A stretch of 64,000 nucleotides of DNA from Streptomyces cupreus. Its GTDB lineage: Bacteria > Actinomycetota > Actinomycetes > Streptomycetales > Streptomycetaceae. The notes below the pieces were generated by a model. It saw only the letters and a list, made by a program, of their open reading frames with translations, was not told where the DNA came from and did no database searches. Of the stretch, positions 41,466-50,870 are shown in pieces (the stretch's first letter is position 1; the number at the start of each line of letters is the position of its first letter). The DNA lies in assembly GCF_014257025.1 (NCBI RefSeq), contig NZ_JACMSF010000022.1, forward strand, positions 58,134 to 122,133, written 5' to 3'. The position numbers were made by a program, and so were the translations under genes.

Positions 41466-42938
41466 GTGAGAGGGCGCAGTCCGGAACGGGTCCGCAATGA
41501 GCTTCGAGTAGCCATCGTGGACGCGCTTCAGGAGTCGGCGACGGTGAAACAGACGAGCAGCCGCGAGTTATGGCGGGACATGCTCGCCGATGAGCTGGGC
41601 GCGCCGGTGGAGCCGTTCGGCGGCGACCGGGTGCGGCCCTGGCTGCTCCAGCTCGTCAAGGCGTGTACCGCCGTCGAGTACGGCGCGGCCTGTCTGGTGC
41701 GGTCGCTGGAGTACGTGGAACAGCAGTCGGCCTCGGTCGCCGCGTTATGGCCGCTCGTGGACGAGTGGGAGGCCGTCGACTTCTTCAGCGGCGCCGACCT
41801 CGCCCATCTGCGGCCGGTCCTGGAGTCGCTGCGCCCCGCCGAGCTGGCCTCCATGGCCCGGCGGGCGAGCCGCTCCCGGGTGCAGGAGCTGCCGTACTGG
41901 TGCCAGACGGGCTGGCAGGTCTTCCTCCGGCTGGCCGGTGAGAACTCCCCGGCCGACGAGCTCCCGCCGAGCATGGCCTTCCTGGCGCTGTCCGCCGACC
42001 GGCTGATGGAGGAGGGGGGCGCGGAGGCCGCCGAGGAACTGCGCCGCTTCAACCGTGGGCGGGCCCAGGAGCTGCGGGTGGAGGAGCGGCTCGCCGAGTG
42101 GCAGCACTCGGAGTTTCCGCAACCCCCGCCTTCACTGGTGCCGGCCTACCTCATGATCCAGTTCGAGCCGGACCGGAACGAGGCCGACCGCTACTACCTC
42201 TCGCACTGGCGCCAGTCCGACTCCGAGGGCTGGCACCCGGTGCGCGGCGAGACCGTCCATCTGTGCCGGGCGGAGCTGCCGGGCGCCGTGGAGCGGCTGA
42301 TCGAGGAGTCCGAGGCGCGCTGGGCGGATCTGCGCCAGCCGGTGATCCTGGAGTTCGTGCTCCCCTGGGAGCTGCTCAACGAGCCGGTGGAGTGGTGGGC
42401 GAAGGAGTCCGACCACCCCGAGCCGACCCCGCTGGCCATGGACTACCCGGTGTTCGTGCGTTCGTTCGAACGGCTCCAGCGTGCCGCCTGGCATCGCGCC
42501 TGGCATCACAAGTGGCGGCAGTTGAAGGAGCGCCCCGCGGACAGTCATCCGCATTGGGGACGTCCGGCGCCGGACGGGGCGTACTTCTTCCATCTGGAGC
42601 GGGAGCTGAAGGAGGACCGGCAGGCCGTGTGCCTGGTGCTCAGCGAGCCGCCGGGCGACGACTCGGGCACCGGGCGCCGGGAGGTGCTCGCCGGGCTGCG
42701 GGCCGGGGTGCCCGCGATGATCTGGCACCGCACGGACTGCTCCGACTCCGACTTCCAGGACGCGATCGGCGAGATCCTCCAGGACCGTGGACTCGGCTCC
42801 CTGGCGGAGAGCGTCGGCAAATGGCGCAACGACGCGCTCGCCCTCGGCCCCGAGGGCTGGGACGGGCACGTGGGCCGCCATCTGGCCATCCTGCTGGACG
42901 ACCCCGAGCGCAAGCCGGGCCCCACGGGACCGGTGTAG
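41466..42938 (+). CDS. EAD2-VMAP-C domain protein (conflict/signalling adaptor)
   Basis: 490 residues. N-terminal ~100 residues (LRVAIVDALQESATVKQTSS through QLVKACTAVEYGAACLVRSL and WPLVDEWEA) fit effector-associated domain 2, a helical homotypic adaptor. A middle part (~100-215) leads to a VMAP-C domain (~225-485: SLVPAYLMIQFEPDR, VILEFVLPWELLNEPVEWW, MDYPVFVRSFERLQRAAW, VGRHLAILLDDPERKPG). VMAP proteins belong to NTP-regulated conflict systems of multicellular bacteria. Two TTA codons (41568, 41745) suggest bldA control. GTG with GGAGG at 41454. No vWA or MoxR gene is nearby. Confidence 0.82.
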   Translation: MRGRSPERVRNELRVAIVDALQESATVKQTSSRELWRDMLADELGAPVEPFGGDRVRPWLLQLVKACTAVEYGAACLVRSLEYVEQQSASVAALWPLVDEWEAVDFFSGADLAHLRPVLESLRPAELASMARRASRSRVQELPYWCQTGWQVFLRLAGENSPADELPPSMAFLALSADRLMEEGGAEAAEELRRFNRGRAQELRVEERLAEWQHSEFPQPPPSLVPAYLMIQFEPDRNEADRYYLSHWRQSDSEGWHPVRGETVHLCRAELPGAVERLIEESEARWADLRQPVILEFVLPWELLNEPVEWWAKESDHPEPTPLAMDYPVFVRSFERLQRAAWHRAWHHKWRQLKERPADSHPHWGRPAPDGAYFFHLERELKEDRQAVCLVLSEPPGDDSGTGRREVLAGLRAGVPAMIWHRTDCSDSDFQDAIGEILQDRGLGSLAESVGKWRNDALALGPEGWDGHVGRHLAILLDDPERKPGPTGPV

Positions 42939-43207
42939 CGGCGATGACTTCGCAGAGCGGGATCGGGCGCCTTGTGCCGTCCGCCGTCGGTTACTTGCCG
43001 ATCCGCGCAGGAGAGTGGCAGACGGCCTTGCACGCCAGACTGCGCGGTGCCACGCTGGACGCGAGAAAGACCGGCGTGCCAGACACCTCAGGGGGGCGCG
43101 TTCCATCCGCCGTTTCATCCGCCGATCGACTGTCCAGTTTGTGCTCTCTCCCCCCGTGGCCTGCCGTCTTGCACTGTATGCAGACCACTGCCAGGCTTGG
43201 CACGTGG

Positions 43208-46200
43208 ATGTCACGCATGCCCGCGGACTTCGGGACTCCTCTTCGGACTCCCATCCGTCCAAGGGCCTTACGAAACGCTCTGAGAGCGCTTATGCAGTGT
43301 GACGATGTCCCACGACCAGCGGCGGAAACGGCGTCTGACGGAGCATCACTCGACGTCGTACCGCACGCCTTGAGCGAACTGGCGCGCTCACACTCCGCGG
43401 ACCCTCCGTCCGTGCTGCTCGTCGTGGACGACCACGCGACCATGCGGGTGTGGCGGGAGACGGTCGAGAAACTGGCCGCCGACCTCGCCCGCGAGGAGCG
43501 ACTGGGCGAGATCAGCACGGTACGACTGCTCAGTTCGGACGACACCGAGCCGGCTCGGATCCGGCTTGAGCATCTGCCGCCCGCTCCTTCCGGGCGCCGG
43601 GTGGTGCTGGTGCTGACCGACGGGCTCGCCGCGGGCTGGCGGTCGGACGCGGTGCTTCCGCTGCTGCGCGAGCTCGGCCGGACCGAGCCGCTCGCGGTGC
43701 TGGAGCTGCTGCCGCAGCACCTGTGGTCGAGGGCCGGACTCGATGTGAACCGGATGCGGTTCAGCAGCGCCCGCCCCTGGGCCACGAACGACTCCCTGCG
43801 CTGGGAACTGCGCACCTCCCCCCTCGAACCCGTCGACGACCCGGACGCCAGGGCCGGCGTGGTCCCGGTGCCAGTCCTGGAGCCGACCGAGCACTCCCTG
43901 TCCGGCTGGGTGGACCTGGTGGCCGCCGGCAGCGGCGACTGGGTGGAGATGTCCGGGGTCAGGGCCCGGGACTGGAAACGCCGGGCGGACGCGGCGCGGG
44001 CCGTGCCCTGGGTGGAGGACGTGCCGGACCCGGCGAGCGGCGTACCGCCCTGGGAGCGGGTCTCGGACTTCAGAGCCGGTGCGTCCCCGACCGCGTTCGC
44101 GCTGGCCACCCGGCTCGCCGCGGCGCCGCTCACCCTCCCGGTGATGAGCGCGGTGACCGCCTCCGTGCCGGGCGCCGGGCCCGCCCACCTCGCCGAGCTG
44201 CTGATGAGCGGTCTGGTGCGGCCCGCCGGAGCGGAGGCCGAGCGCGCGGCCGACGTGGCCTTCGTCTTCGGCCCCAACATCCGCCAGGAGTTATTGGCAC
44301 TGTCCCGGCGCAGGGACACCGCCCGGGTGCTGCACGACGTACGCGGACTGCTCGCCACCGCGCCGCAGGACACCGAACCCGTCCTGCCCGCCCCCGAGGA
44401 ACTCCTCGAAACGGCCGACGTGCCCTCGGTCACCCGGCGCAATGTCGCCTTCCTGCGCGTCGAACTGGCCGCGCTGCGCGCCCTGTCCGGGCGGTTCCTC
44501 CCCAGAGCCGAGCGCCTGGCCCGCGCACTGCGCGACTACGACCGGCAGAACTCCGTCAGCCTGCGCAAGGGCGTGGGCTCCCGCACCGCTCCCCAGAGCG
44601 AACGCCACGCCGTCGAACAGGCCCCGACGGGGGCCGGGACAACTTCAGAAGGAGCCACGGCCATGACCGCCACGCATACGCAGCCCGCGGTGGAGAGCGG
44701 GCGTTCGACGCCGCGCATCTGGGGCAACATCCCACCGCGCAACCCGAACTTCACCGGCCGCGTGGACCTTCTGGAACGACTGAGCGTACGGCTGCGCGAG
44801 CGCTCCTCCGAGCCCACCACCGTGCTGCCCGAGGCCGTGCACGGCATGGGCGGCGTCGGTAAATCCCAACTGGCGATCGAGTACGCCTACCGGCATCAGT
44901 CGGAGTACGACATCGTCTGGTGGATCCCCGCCGAGCGGCCCGGCCAGATCGGACAGGCCCTGGTGGAGCTGGCCCAGCGACTCGGGCTCGTCACCACTGC
45001 CGAGGCCAACATCGCCGGGCCCGCCGTGCGGGAGGCGCTGCGGGAGGGGCGGCCGTACTCCCGCTGGTTGCTGATCTTCGACAACGCCGACGCACCCGAC
45101 GTGGTACGTGACTACTTTCCGCCCTCCAAGTCCGGCGACGGCGGAACCGGCCATATCCTCGTCACCTCCCGCAACCGCCGCTGGAGCGTGGTCGGCCCCT
45201 CCCTGGAGGTCGATGTCTTCACCCGTGAGGAGAGCAAGGAGCTGCTGCGCCGCTCCGGGCCCGACGACCTCGACGACGCCGAGGCGGACCGGCTCGCCGA
45301 CGCCCTCGGGGACCTGCCGCTGGCGCTGGAGCAGGCCGCGGCCTGGCGCGCGGAGACCGGTATGCCGGCCTCGGAGTACCTGCGGCTGTTCGAGCACAAG
45401 CGCGCCGAACTGCTCGAAGTCTCCCCGCCGCCGGACTACCAACTCCCGGTCGCCGCCGCGTGGAACGTCTCCCTGGACCACCTGGAGATCCGCAGCCTCA
45501 CCGCGCTGCGCCTGCTCCAGCTGTGCTCCTACTTCGCGCCCGACCCCATCTCGCGCTCGATCTTCTCCGGGCTCGGCGGTTCCACGATCGACCCCGCGCT
45601 CGACCGGGCCCTCAACGACCCGATGCGGCTCGCCCGCGCCATCCGGGAGATCAACCGCTACTCCCTCGCCCGTATCGACCACCGGACCAACTCGATCGAG
45701 ATGCACCGCCTGGTCCAGGCCGTGCTGATCCACCGCATGACCCCCGAGGAACAGAACCGCATGCGCAACGGCGCCCACACCCTCCTGGCCGCCGCCGACC
45801 CCAAGGGTCCCAACCAGGCGGCCAACTGGCCGCGCTACGCCGAGCTGTACGGCCATGTGATCGCCTCCAACGCGATCGAGTCCGACCAGCCGTGGGTCCG
45901 CGAACTCGTGATGAACGTCGCCAGGTACCTCTGGTACTGGGGCGACCACAAGGTCGCCCGCGAGTTCACCGAGCAGGCCTGGCAGACCTGGCAGCAGCTG
46001 TTCGGCGAGGAGGACCAGCAGACCCGGCTGATGGGCTGGTGGATGGGCTTCCTGTATCTGAAGGTCGGGCGCTACGACGACGCCTCCCGGCTGGTCGCGC
46101 AGCTCAAGGACGTCTACGCCCGTACCGCGCCCGAGGAGCGGGAGGACACCCGTGAGGACGCGCTGGAGGCGGTGATGCTGGAGGCGGCGGTCCGCCGTGT

Positions 46201-47254
46201 CCAGGGCGACTTCGCGGCTGGTGCGGAACTGGACGAGATGGCATACGACCGGGCCCGCCGCGCGTTCGGCGACGACGACCCGACGACGCTGGGCACCGCG
46301 CACAACCTCGGCGTGAGCCTGCGTCTCGTGGGCGAGTTCCAGCGGGCGCTGGAGCTGGACCAGCACACGCACGCGCTGAAGACGCGGCTGTACGGGCGGG
46401 ACCATCACCAGTCCCTGATCACCGAGGGCAGTATCGCCATCGACGTCCGCGAGACCGGGGACTACGTCGGCGCGCGGTCCCTCCAGGAGGCGGTGGTGGA
46501 CGGCTTCCGTCCCGTCTTCGGCGCCGGGAACCCCTCCACGCTTCAGACGCTGCGACAGCTCGGTGAGGCCTGCCGCAAGGAGGGCGACCACGCGAAGGCG
46601 CTGGAACTGGCGCGGGAAGCCTTCAACCAGTTCACCCGTCGCTACGGCGACACACACCCCGAATCCCTTACGGCCGCGCTCGCGTTGTCCGTCGCGCTGC
46701 GGCACAACGGCGAGCTGGAGGCGGCGCGGGATCGTGGCGTGAAGACCAGCGAGCGTTTCCGCCGCGTCTTCCGCGCTGATCATCCCCATGTGATGTCCGC
46801 GGATGTTGACCTTGCGGTGACATTGCGCCTCCTGGGCCGGGTCGAGGAGGCTCGGGCGCTGGACGAGGAGGCGCTGGCGTCGCTGACGGACCGGCTGGGT
46901 GAAGGCCACCCGATCGCCCTTGCCTGTGCCATCAACCTGGCGAGCGATCTGAGCGCGCTGGGCCGGGTGAGCGAGGCGCGTGAACTCGGCGACCGGACGC
47001 TGGAGTTGAGCCGGGAGCGGATGGGCGAGAACCACCCGACGGCGCTGGTGTGCGCGGCCAACCTGTCCCTGGACCTGGCGGCGCTGGGCGAGGAGGACGA
47101 GTCGGAGCTGTTGCGCGCGGACACACTGGCCCGAATGGAGCAGGTCCTGGACGCCCCCCGACTGCGCTCGGCGGAGCCGGCACCGCACCCGGCGACTGTG
47201 CAGGCTCGGGCGCGGGAGCGGGCCAACTGCGACATCGACCCGATGCCGCTGTGA
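43208..47254 (+). CDS. SAV_2336-like/NB-ARC/TPR protein (FxSxx-system TPR type)
   Basis: About 1348 residues. ~60-230 is SAV_2336-like (VLLVVDDHATMRVWRETVEKL, GRRVVLVLTDGLAAGW, PLAVLELLPQHLWSRAGLDV). NB-ARC follows with GRVDLLERL, Walker A GMGGVGKS (~546-553), WLLIFDNAD, ILVTSRNRRW and GDLPLALEQAAAW. TPRs (~920-1325) repeat units like TTLGTAHNLGVSLRLVGEFQ and HPESLTAALALSVALRHNGE. Such STAND ATPases act as switchable hubs. TTA codons at 43268 and 44291. The start is uncertain: the frame is open far upstream; the 42939-43207 stretch is less GC-rich and may hold the promoter. It likely works with the neighbouring VMAP-C and peptide cassettes. Confidence 0.82.
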   Translation: MSRMPADFGTPLRTPIRPRALRNALRALMQCDDVPRPAAETASDGASLDVVPHALSELARSHSADPPSVLLVVDDHATMRVWRETVEKLAADLAREERLGEISTVRLLSSDDTEPARIRLEHLPPAPSGRRVVLVLTDGLAAGWRSDAVLPLLRELGRTEPLAVLELLPQHLWSRAGLDVNRMRFSSARPWATNDSLRWELRTSPLEPVDDPDARAGVVPVPVLEPTEHSLSGWVDLVAAGSGDWVEMSGVRARDWKRRADAARAVPWVEDVPDPASGVPPWERVSDFRAGASPTAFALATRLAAAPLTLPVMSAVTASVPGAGPAHLAELLMSGLVRPAGAEAERAADVAFVFGPNIRQELLALSRRRDTARVLHDVRGLLATAPQDTEPVLPAPEELLETADVPSVTRRNVAFLRVELAALRALSGRFLPRAERLARALRDYDRQNSVSLRKGVGSRTAPQSERHAVEQAPTGAGTTSEGATAMTATHTQPAVESGRSTPRIWGNIPPRNPNFTGRVDLLERLSVRLRERSSEPTTVLPEAVHGMGGVGKSQLAIEYAYRHQSEYDIVWWIPAERPGQIGQALVELAQRLGLVTTAEANIAGPAVREALREGRPYSRWLLIFDNADAPDVVRDYFPPSKSGDGGTGHILVTSRNRRWSVVGPSLEVDVFTREESKELLRRSGPDDLDDAEADRLADALGDLPLALEQAAAWRAETGMPASEYLRLFEHKRAELLEVSPPPDYQLPVAAAWNVSLDHLEIRSLTALRLLQLCSYFAPDPISRSIFSGLGGSTIDPALDRALNDPMRLARAIREINRYSLARIDHRTNSIEMHRLVQAVLIHRMTPEEQNRMRNGAHTLLAAADPKGPNQAANWPRYAELYGHVIASNAIESDQPWVRELVMNVARYLWYWGDHKVAREFTEQAWQTWQQLFGEEDQQTRLMGWWMGFLYLKVGRYDDASRLVAQLKDVYARTAPEEREDTREDALEAVMLEAAVRRVQGDFAAGAELDEMAYDRARRAFGDDDPTTLGTAHNLGVSLRLVGEFQRALELDQHTHALKTRLYGRDHHQSLITEGSIAIDVRETGDYVGARSLQEAVVDGFRPVFGAGNPSTLQTLRQLGEACRKEGDHAKALELAREAFNQFTRRYGDTHPESLTAALALSVALRHNGELEAARDRGVKTSERFRRVFRADHPHVMSADVDLAVTLRLLGRVEEARALDEEALASLTDRLGEGHPIALACAINLASDLSALGRVSEARELGDRTLELSRERMGENHPTALVCAANLSLDLAALGEEDESELLRADTLARMEQVLDAPRLRSAEPAPHPATVQARARERANCDIDPMPL

Positions 47255-47318
47255 GGTCGTAATCGTCCGCCGGCGACCGGCGTCCGTGAGGGCGCCGGGA
47301 CCGCGGGCGGGCGGTTGG

Positions 47319-49103
47319 TCAGCGGGTCAGCCAAGTGGCGAGTTCCAGGGGATCCGGTGGGGTTCCCGTCGCCGTCGCTATGGCCCTGTGCACCGCTCGG
47401 GCTCGTTCGGGGTGGTGGGCCAGTAGGGGGCCCGCCGGGTCGGTGGGAGCGGTGTGGATCAGGGCGTGGGCCAGGCCCGACCAGGCCGTGGCGTGGGCGG
47501 GGTGCGCGGTCAGGTGGGCCGTATAGGCGGCTCGGGCCGCCTTCGCCTCGCCGGCGGCCAGCAGGGCGTCCGCCGGGAGGGCGCCGGTGACCCTTGCCGC
47601 CGTCTTCTCCGGGGCCTCGTTGGTGCCGGTCAGGACGTGGCGGGCCAGTACCGCCATGGTGTCCAGCCAGCGGGCGGACGGATCCGCGACGAGCTCGGGG
47701 GCGGCCGCGAGGGACCGCGGTGGCGCGGTCGCGCCCGCGAGCCACGCCCGTACCGTCTCCCGCACCGCCGGCTCGGGCGGACGCAGATGGTGGGCCCGCC
47801 AGCGGGTCGCCTGGTCCGCGGCGCACAGCCGGGCCAGGCTCAGCTGGGCCTCGGGAACCGGCTCGGCCAGCCACCGCGCGCAGCGGTCCTGCAACCGGCT
47901 GAGGACGCGCGCGCCCGTCGGGGTCAGCCGGGGATGCCGGTGGACCTGTTCCAGCGCCGAGGCCACATGCGCCCGCCACAGGGCGAACTCGAAGTGCGGT
48001 ACGGCCTCCGGGGCGCCGTCGGCGGCGCGCCGCACCCGCCAGAAGCCGGTGACGCCCATGAAGGCGTAGATGCCCTGGAGCAACCCGTCCAGGGGCCGGG
48101 GGTCGTCCCGCCAGGGCGCGTACCAGAGCTGGGTGCTCTCCTCGGTGCCGCCGGTCAGCGGGATCAGATGCAGCAGCCCGCCGAGCTTGGTGTGCTGGAA
48201 CTCGTGCACCAGGGTGGCGGCCAGCTGAACAGCGTCGTCCGGTTCCGAGGCCTCCAGGCCGCCGAAGGCGTCCCCGGCCGACACGCTCCGTGGCCGAAAC
48301 CTTTCCCTTGCCGGGGTCGGCGTCAGGGAGAACAGACCCCGCCGCATGGCCTCGGCGGTCCCCGGCAGCTCGCTCAGCAGTACCTCCCAGGCCTGCTCCA
48401 GCACCTGCCGCCACTGCGCCGTGGCGTCCTCGGAGAGCGGCTGCGGCTCGGTCGGCTGCGGATATGTCCGGTACGGGTCCAGGTCGTCCAGCGCCAGCTC
48501 CAGCAGCCGCTCCCCGGGTCCGACGGCGAATCGGCGCAGCGGATGCCAGCCGGGGGCCGGCCTGTCGGACGGGTCCGGTAACGCGACCGTGGCCCCGGGA
48601 ATCTCCACGACGGCACGTCCGCCCTCGGCCCGTACCGTGGCCCTCGCCCACGGCTCGGTGACGGGCAGCTCGGCGCAGCCCAGGGCAGGCAGCGGCACAC
48701 GGCCGTGCCGCATCGGTACCTCGAGGGTGAAGTCCAGCTCCGCGCGTAGCGCGGCGGAAGCGGCGAGAGCCGAGAAGTGACCGAGCACCACCCACAGGGG
48801 AGTCTCGTCCGGGGGCGTCGCCCCGCGCACTCGACGCAGCGCTGTGGCCAGCCACATGCCCGTCTGCGGATACATGAGCAGCTCGTCGACGACAGAGGGG
48901 GCGCGTCGCTGCGCCCTGCTGAGCAGCTCCCAGGCGCGCCCGAGGTCTGTGGCGTCGTCGAGCATTCGCAACAACAGCAGCCGACGGCTGCGCTCGCCGC
49001 CGAGAAGAAGATCCACGGTGGCCGGTCCGCCCTCGCCCAAGGCGAGTTCGTCCAGAGCGGCGGACGGCAGAAGATGTCGGGGCAGGGACGACTCAGTGCT
49101 CAT
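47319..49103 (-). CDS. aKG-HExxH-type peptide beta-hydroxylase 1
   Basis: 594 residues, about the family length. The metal motif HEFQH is at 300-304 (ATLVHEFQHTKLGGLLHL), preceded by RFRPRSVSAGDAFGG and followed by RDDPRPLDGLLQGIYAFMGV. This class, long annotated as HExxH-motif peptide modification protein, hydroxylates side chains in short peptides with iron and 2-oxoglutarate (family knowledge). The precursor-like gene lies 17 bases upstream in the same operon. A C-terminal ~130 residues (AAGEAKAARAAYTAHLTAHP) is TPR-like and may recognise the leader. Minus-strand operon. Confidence 0.85.
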   Translation of the reverse strand: MSTESSLPRHLLPSAALDELALGEGGPATVDLLLGGERSRRLLLLRMLDDATDLGRAWELLSRAQRRAPSVVDELLMYPQTGMWLATALRRVRGATPPDETPLWVVLGHFSALAASAALRAELDFTLEVPMRHGRVPLPALGCAELPVTEPWARATVRAEGGRAVVEIPGATVALPDPSDRPAPGWHPLRRFAVGPGERLLELALDDLDPYRTYPQPTEPQPLSEDATAQWRQVLEQAWEVLLSELPGTAEAMRRGLFSLTPTPARERFRPRSVSAGDAFGGLEASEPDDAVQLAATLVHEFQHTKLGGLLHLIPLTGGTEESTQLWYAPWRDDPRPLDGLLQGIYAFMGVTGFWRVRRAADGAPEAVPHFEFALWRAHVASALEQVHRHPRLTPTGARVLSRLQDRCARWLAEPVPEAQLSLARLCAADQATRWRAHHLRPPEPAVRETVRAWLAGATAPPRSLAAAPELVADPSARWLDTMAVLARHVLTGTNEAPEKTAARVTGALPADALLAAGEAKAARAAYTAHLTAHPAHATAWSGLAHALIHTAPTDPAGPLLAHHPERARAVHRAIATATGTPPDPLELATWLTR

Positions 49104-49120
49104 GGGCGGCCCTGGCGTAG

Positions 49121-49300
49121 TCAGTCGAAGCGCGAGGGTTGGAAGTCGCCTCCTCCGCTGGCTTGCGAGTGGTCGATGCGTTGCTGAAGTTCCTCGAGAG
49201 CCGAGGCGAGATACCGGCTGTCCATGGAGCGCAGCGTTTCAAGAGACACCCCCGCGAGATCGACTAGGTTGGACTCGACGGCGGCCACAGACGGCTCCAT
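49121..49300 (-). CDS. FxSxx-like precursor peptide 1 (59 residues)
   Basis: 59 residues. The N-terminal part (AAVESNLVDLAGVSLETLRS) matches the leader of FxSxx-COOH peptides, followed by a helical YLASALEELQQRID and a Gly-rich end GGGDFQPSRFD. The canonical F-x-S-x-x terminus is not exact here: S is three residues after F and the chain continues R-F-D. The product of the adjacent hydroxylase is its likely substrate. The ATG gives the same length as peptide 2; a GTG ten codons upstream is an alternative. Confidence 0.75.
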   Translation of the reverse strand: MEPSVAAVESNLVDLAGVSLETLRSMDSRYLASALEELQQRIDHSQASGGGDFQPSRFD

Positions 49301-49350
49301 GACGGCCAAACCCCTTCCCCCCGGCTCCACTTGTGGTACGGGCTGCTCAC

Positions 49351-49383
49351 ATCCCCCTGATAATGGCCCGCCGCACAGGGGAT
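49351..49383 (-). terminator. Possible hairpin between protease gene and peptide 1
   Basis: atccccctg and caggggat can pair with one bulged base across a 16-base loop. It lies 36 bases past the protease stop and before the peptide start, so it might lower read-through. Weak. Confidence 0.35.
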
Positions 49384-49418
49384 GAAACCCCGCGCCCGCA
49401 CGGCGCCGCGATATCAGG

Positions 49419-50459
49419 TCAGCGATGGCGCCGGGACAACTCCACCGCCTCCTGGTCCATTCGGGCCACCCCGACGGAATCGCCCTCCACCAACCGTATC
49501 GCTTCCAGGAGTTGGTCCAAGGTCCCGCGATAGCGCAGACAGGTGCGCAGGATTCCGAACACGTCCGGGCGCAGGGCGGGCGAGCGGGGGCTCATGGCCG
49601 AGATCACCGGGTCGATGCTGTCGAGGATCAGGGCCAGGCCGGTGCGGTCGCTCACCGAGGGCAGCGCGATCAACGCCGTGACCAGGCCGTCGAGTTCGCG
49701 CAGGGGGAGGTTGTCGGGGAGGGCGGCCAGGCTGACGGGGCCGTCGGGGTCCGACGGTGGCGCGGAGATACGGGCCAGCTGGTCCGGGGTCGCGGGCAGG
49801 CCGGCACACTCGTGCAGCACGGCCAGTTCGGCGCCGGTCAGCAGCTCGTACCAGCGGTCCACGCGGACGGCGGCGAGGCGGCCGAGGCCGTCCGACCGGT
49901 GATGGGCGCTGACCACCCCGATCAGCGCGCCGTCGTGCCAGACCGCCGCGCCGGACATGCCCTCCCACGGGGAGCGGTCCGGGTCCGGGTCCGACTCGGG
50001 TGGCGCCACGGCCAGTTCGAGGGTGCCCTCGCGGCGGTTGGACAGCACCGAGATCATTCCGCTCGCGTGACAGGAGTCGCGGTAGTAGGTCCCCGCCCCG
50101 GGGTCCTGGCGCAGTTTGAAGCGGGGGAAACCCACGGCCGTGAACGGCAGGGCCGCGTCCGACTCCGGTACCGCGCCGTAGGCGGGTGGCTCACCGCCCT
50201 CCGGGAGGGTCCGGCTCGTGAGCTCCAGGAGCGCCACATCTGCCTTGTCGGAGTGGAGCGCCACGCGGGCGGTCGCGCTCCACTCGCCGACGCGGTCGGC
50301 CTCGAACCGTACGGCTGTGTCGCGCGCGTGGGTGACCACATGGGCGGCCGTGAGCACCCAGCGGTCGCCCACCCGGTACCCCGAGCCGCGCCATCCGCCC
50401 CTGCCCTCGCTCGGAGGTACCAGCACCTCCGCCACCCGCACCGGATCCAGCCCCGCCAC
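49419..50459 (-). CDS. Trypsin-like serine protease with C-terminal EAD2 adaptor
   Basis: 346 residues. Chymotrypsin fold with His40 (WVLTAAHVV), Asp74 (KADVALLEL) and Ser169 (EGMSGAAVWHDG); no signal peptide, so it acts inside the cell. Residues ~235-340 (LRELDGLVTALIALPSVSD, DVFGILRTCLRYRGTLDQLL, AIRLVEGDSVGVARMDQEAV) fit effector-associated domain 2, as in the VMAP-C protein at 41466. The fusion suggests that the protease is activated by EAD-EAD contact. GTG start, four bases past the trypco2 gene's stop, in one operon. Confidence 0.85.
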   Translation of the reverse strand: MAGLDPVRVAEVLVPPSEGRGGWRGSGYRVGDRWVLTAAHVVTHARDTAVRFEADRVGEWSATARVALHSDKADVALLELTSRTLPEGGEPPAYGAVPESDAALPFTAVGFPRFKLRQDPGAGTYYRDSCHASGMISVLSNRREGTLELAVAPPESDPDPDRSPWEGMSGAAVWHDGALIGVVSAHHRSDGLGRLAAVRVDRWYELLTGAELAVLHECAGLPATPDQLARISAPPSDPDGPVSLAALPDNLPLRELDGLVTALIALPSVSDRTGLALILDSIDPVISAMSPRSPALRPDVFGILRTCLRYRGTLDQLLEAIRLVEGDSVGVARMDQEAVELSRRHR

Positions 50460-50463
50460 CGTC

Positions 50464-50766
50464 TCAGCGCTCCCGCTCTTCCTCGGCCCCGCTCACCCAC
50501 GGCGCCCGGCCCCCGCCGCTGCGGGTCCGGGGATCCAGGGTCAGCTTCACCCGGTGCGTGACGCTGTCCGCCAGCCGGCCGTCCGCGCCCGCCTCCACCA
50601 CCCAGAACCGGATCCTGCCGCCCGCCGTCGCCGACCGCTCCACCGCCACGGCCGCCTCCAGCTCCACGGGACCCACCTCGAAGTAGAGGTCCTCGCCCGC
50701 CGCGGCGGTCCGCGCAGCCGTCAGCTCCCTGCGCAACTCCTCGATCATTTCCGCCAGTTCAATCAC
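50464..50766 (-). CDS. trypco2-family (CU044_2847-like) protein
   Basis: 100 residues. IELAEMIEELRRELTAARTA is the N-terminal helix; EDLYFEVGPVELEAAVAVERS and RIRFWVVEAGADGRL are the beta part that defines this trypsin-co-occurring domain. Families of this kind are found next to trypsin-like EAD proteases in actinomycete conflict loci. The exact role is unknown; it may hold or guide the protease. First gene of the minus-strand operon. Confidence 0.8.
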   Translation of the reverse strand: MIELAEMIEELRRELTAARTAAAGEDLYFEVGPVELEAAVAVERSATAGGRIRFWVVEAGADGRLADSVTHRVKLTLDPRTRSGGGRAPWVSGAEEERER

Positions 50767-50870
50767 ATCCGGTCCCTACCCCCACCACCGTTTTGTCACT
50801 CGATCCGGGCGGATTCGGCGCCGTGAACCTGTGAGTCGGCTGTGATGCACTAGGGTCGCTGAGGCGGTCG

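Noticed and set aside
44645..47188. 847-residue minus-strand frame opposite the NB-ARC/TPR gene
   Set aside because: Mirror frame of the TPR gene; Arg/Gln/Leu/His repeats follow from the coding strand; no domain.
46780..48855. 691-residue minus-strand frame spanning hydroxylase 1 and the TPR gene end
   Set aside because: Overlaps two well-supported genes; composition (Arg, Gly, Pro) is typical of a shadow frame.
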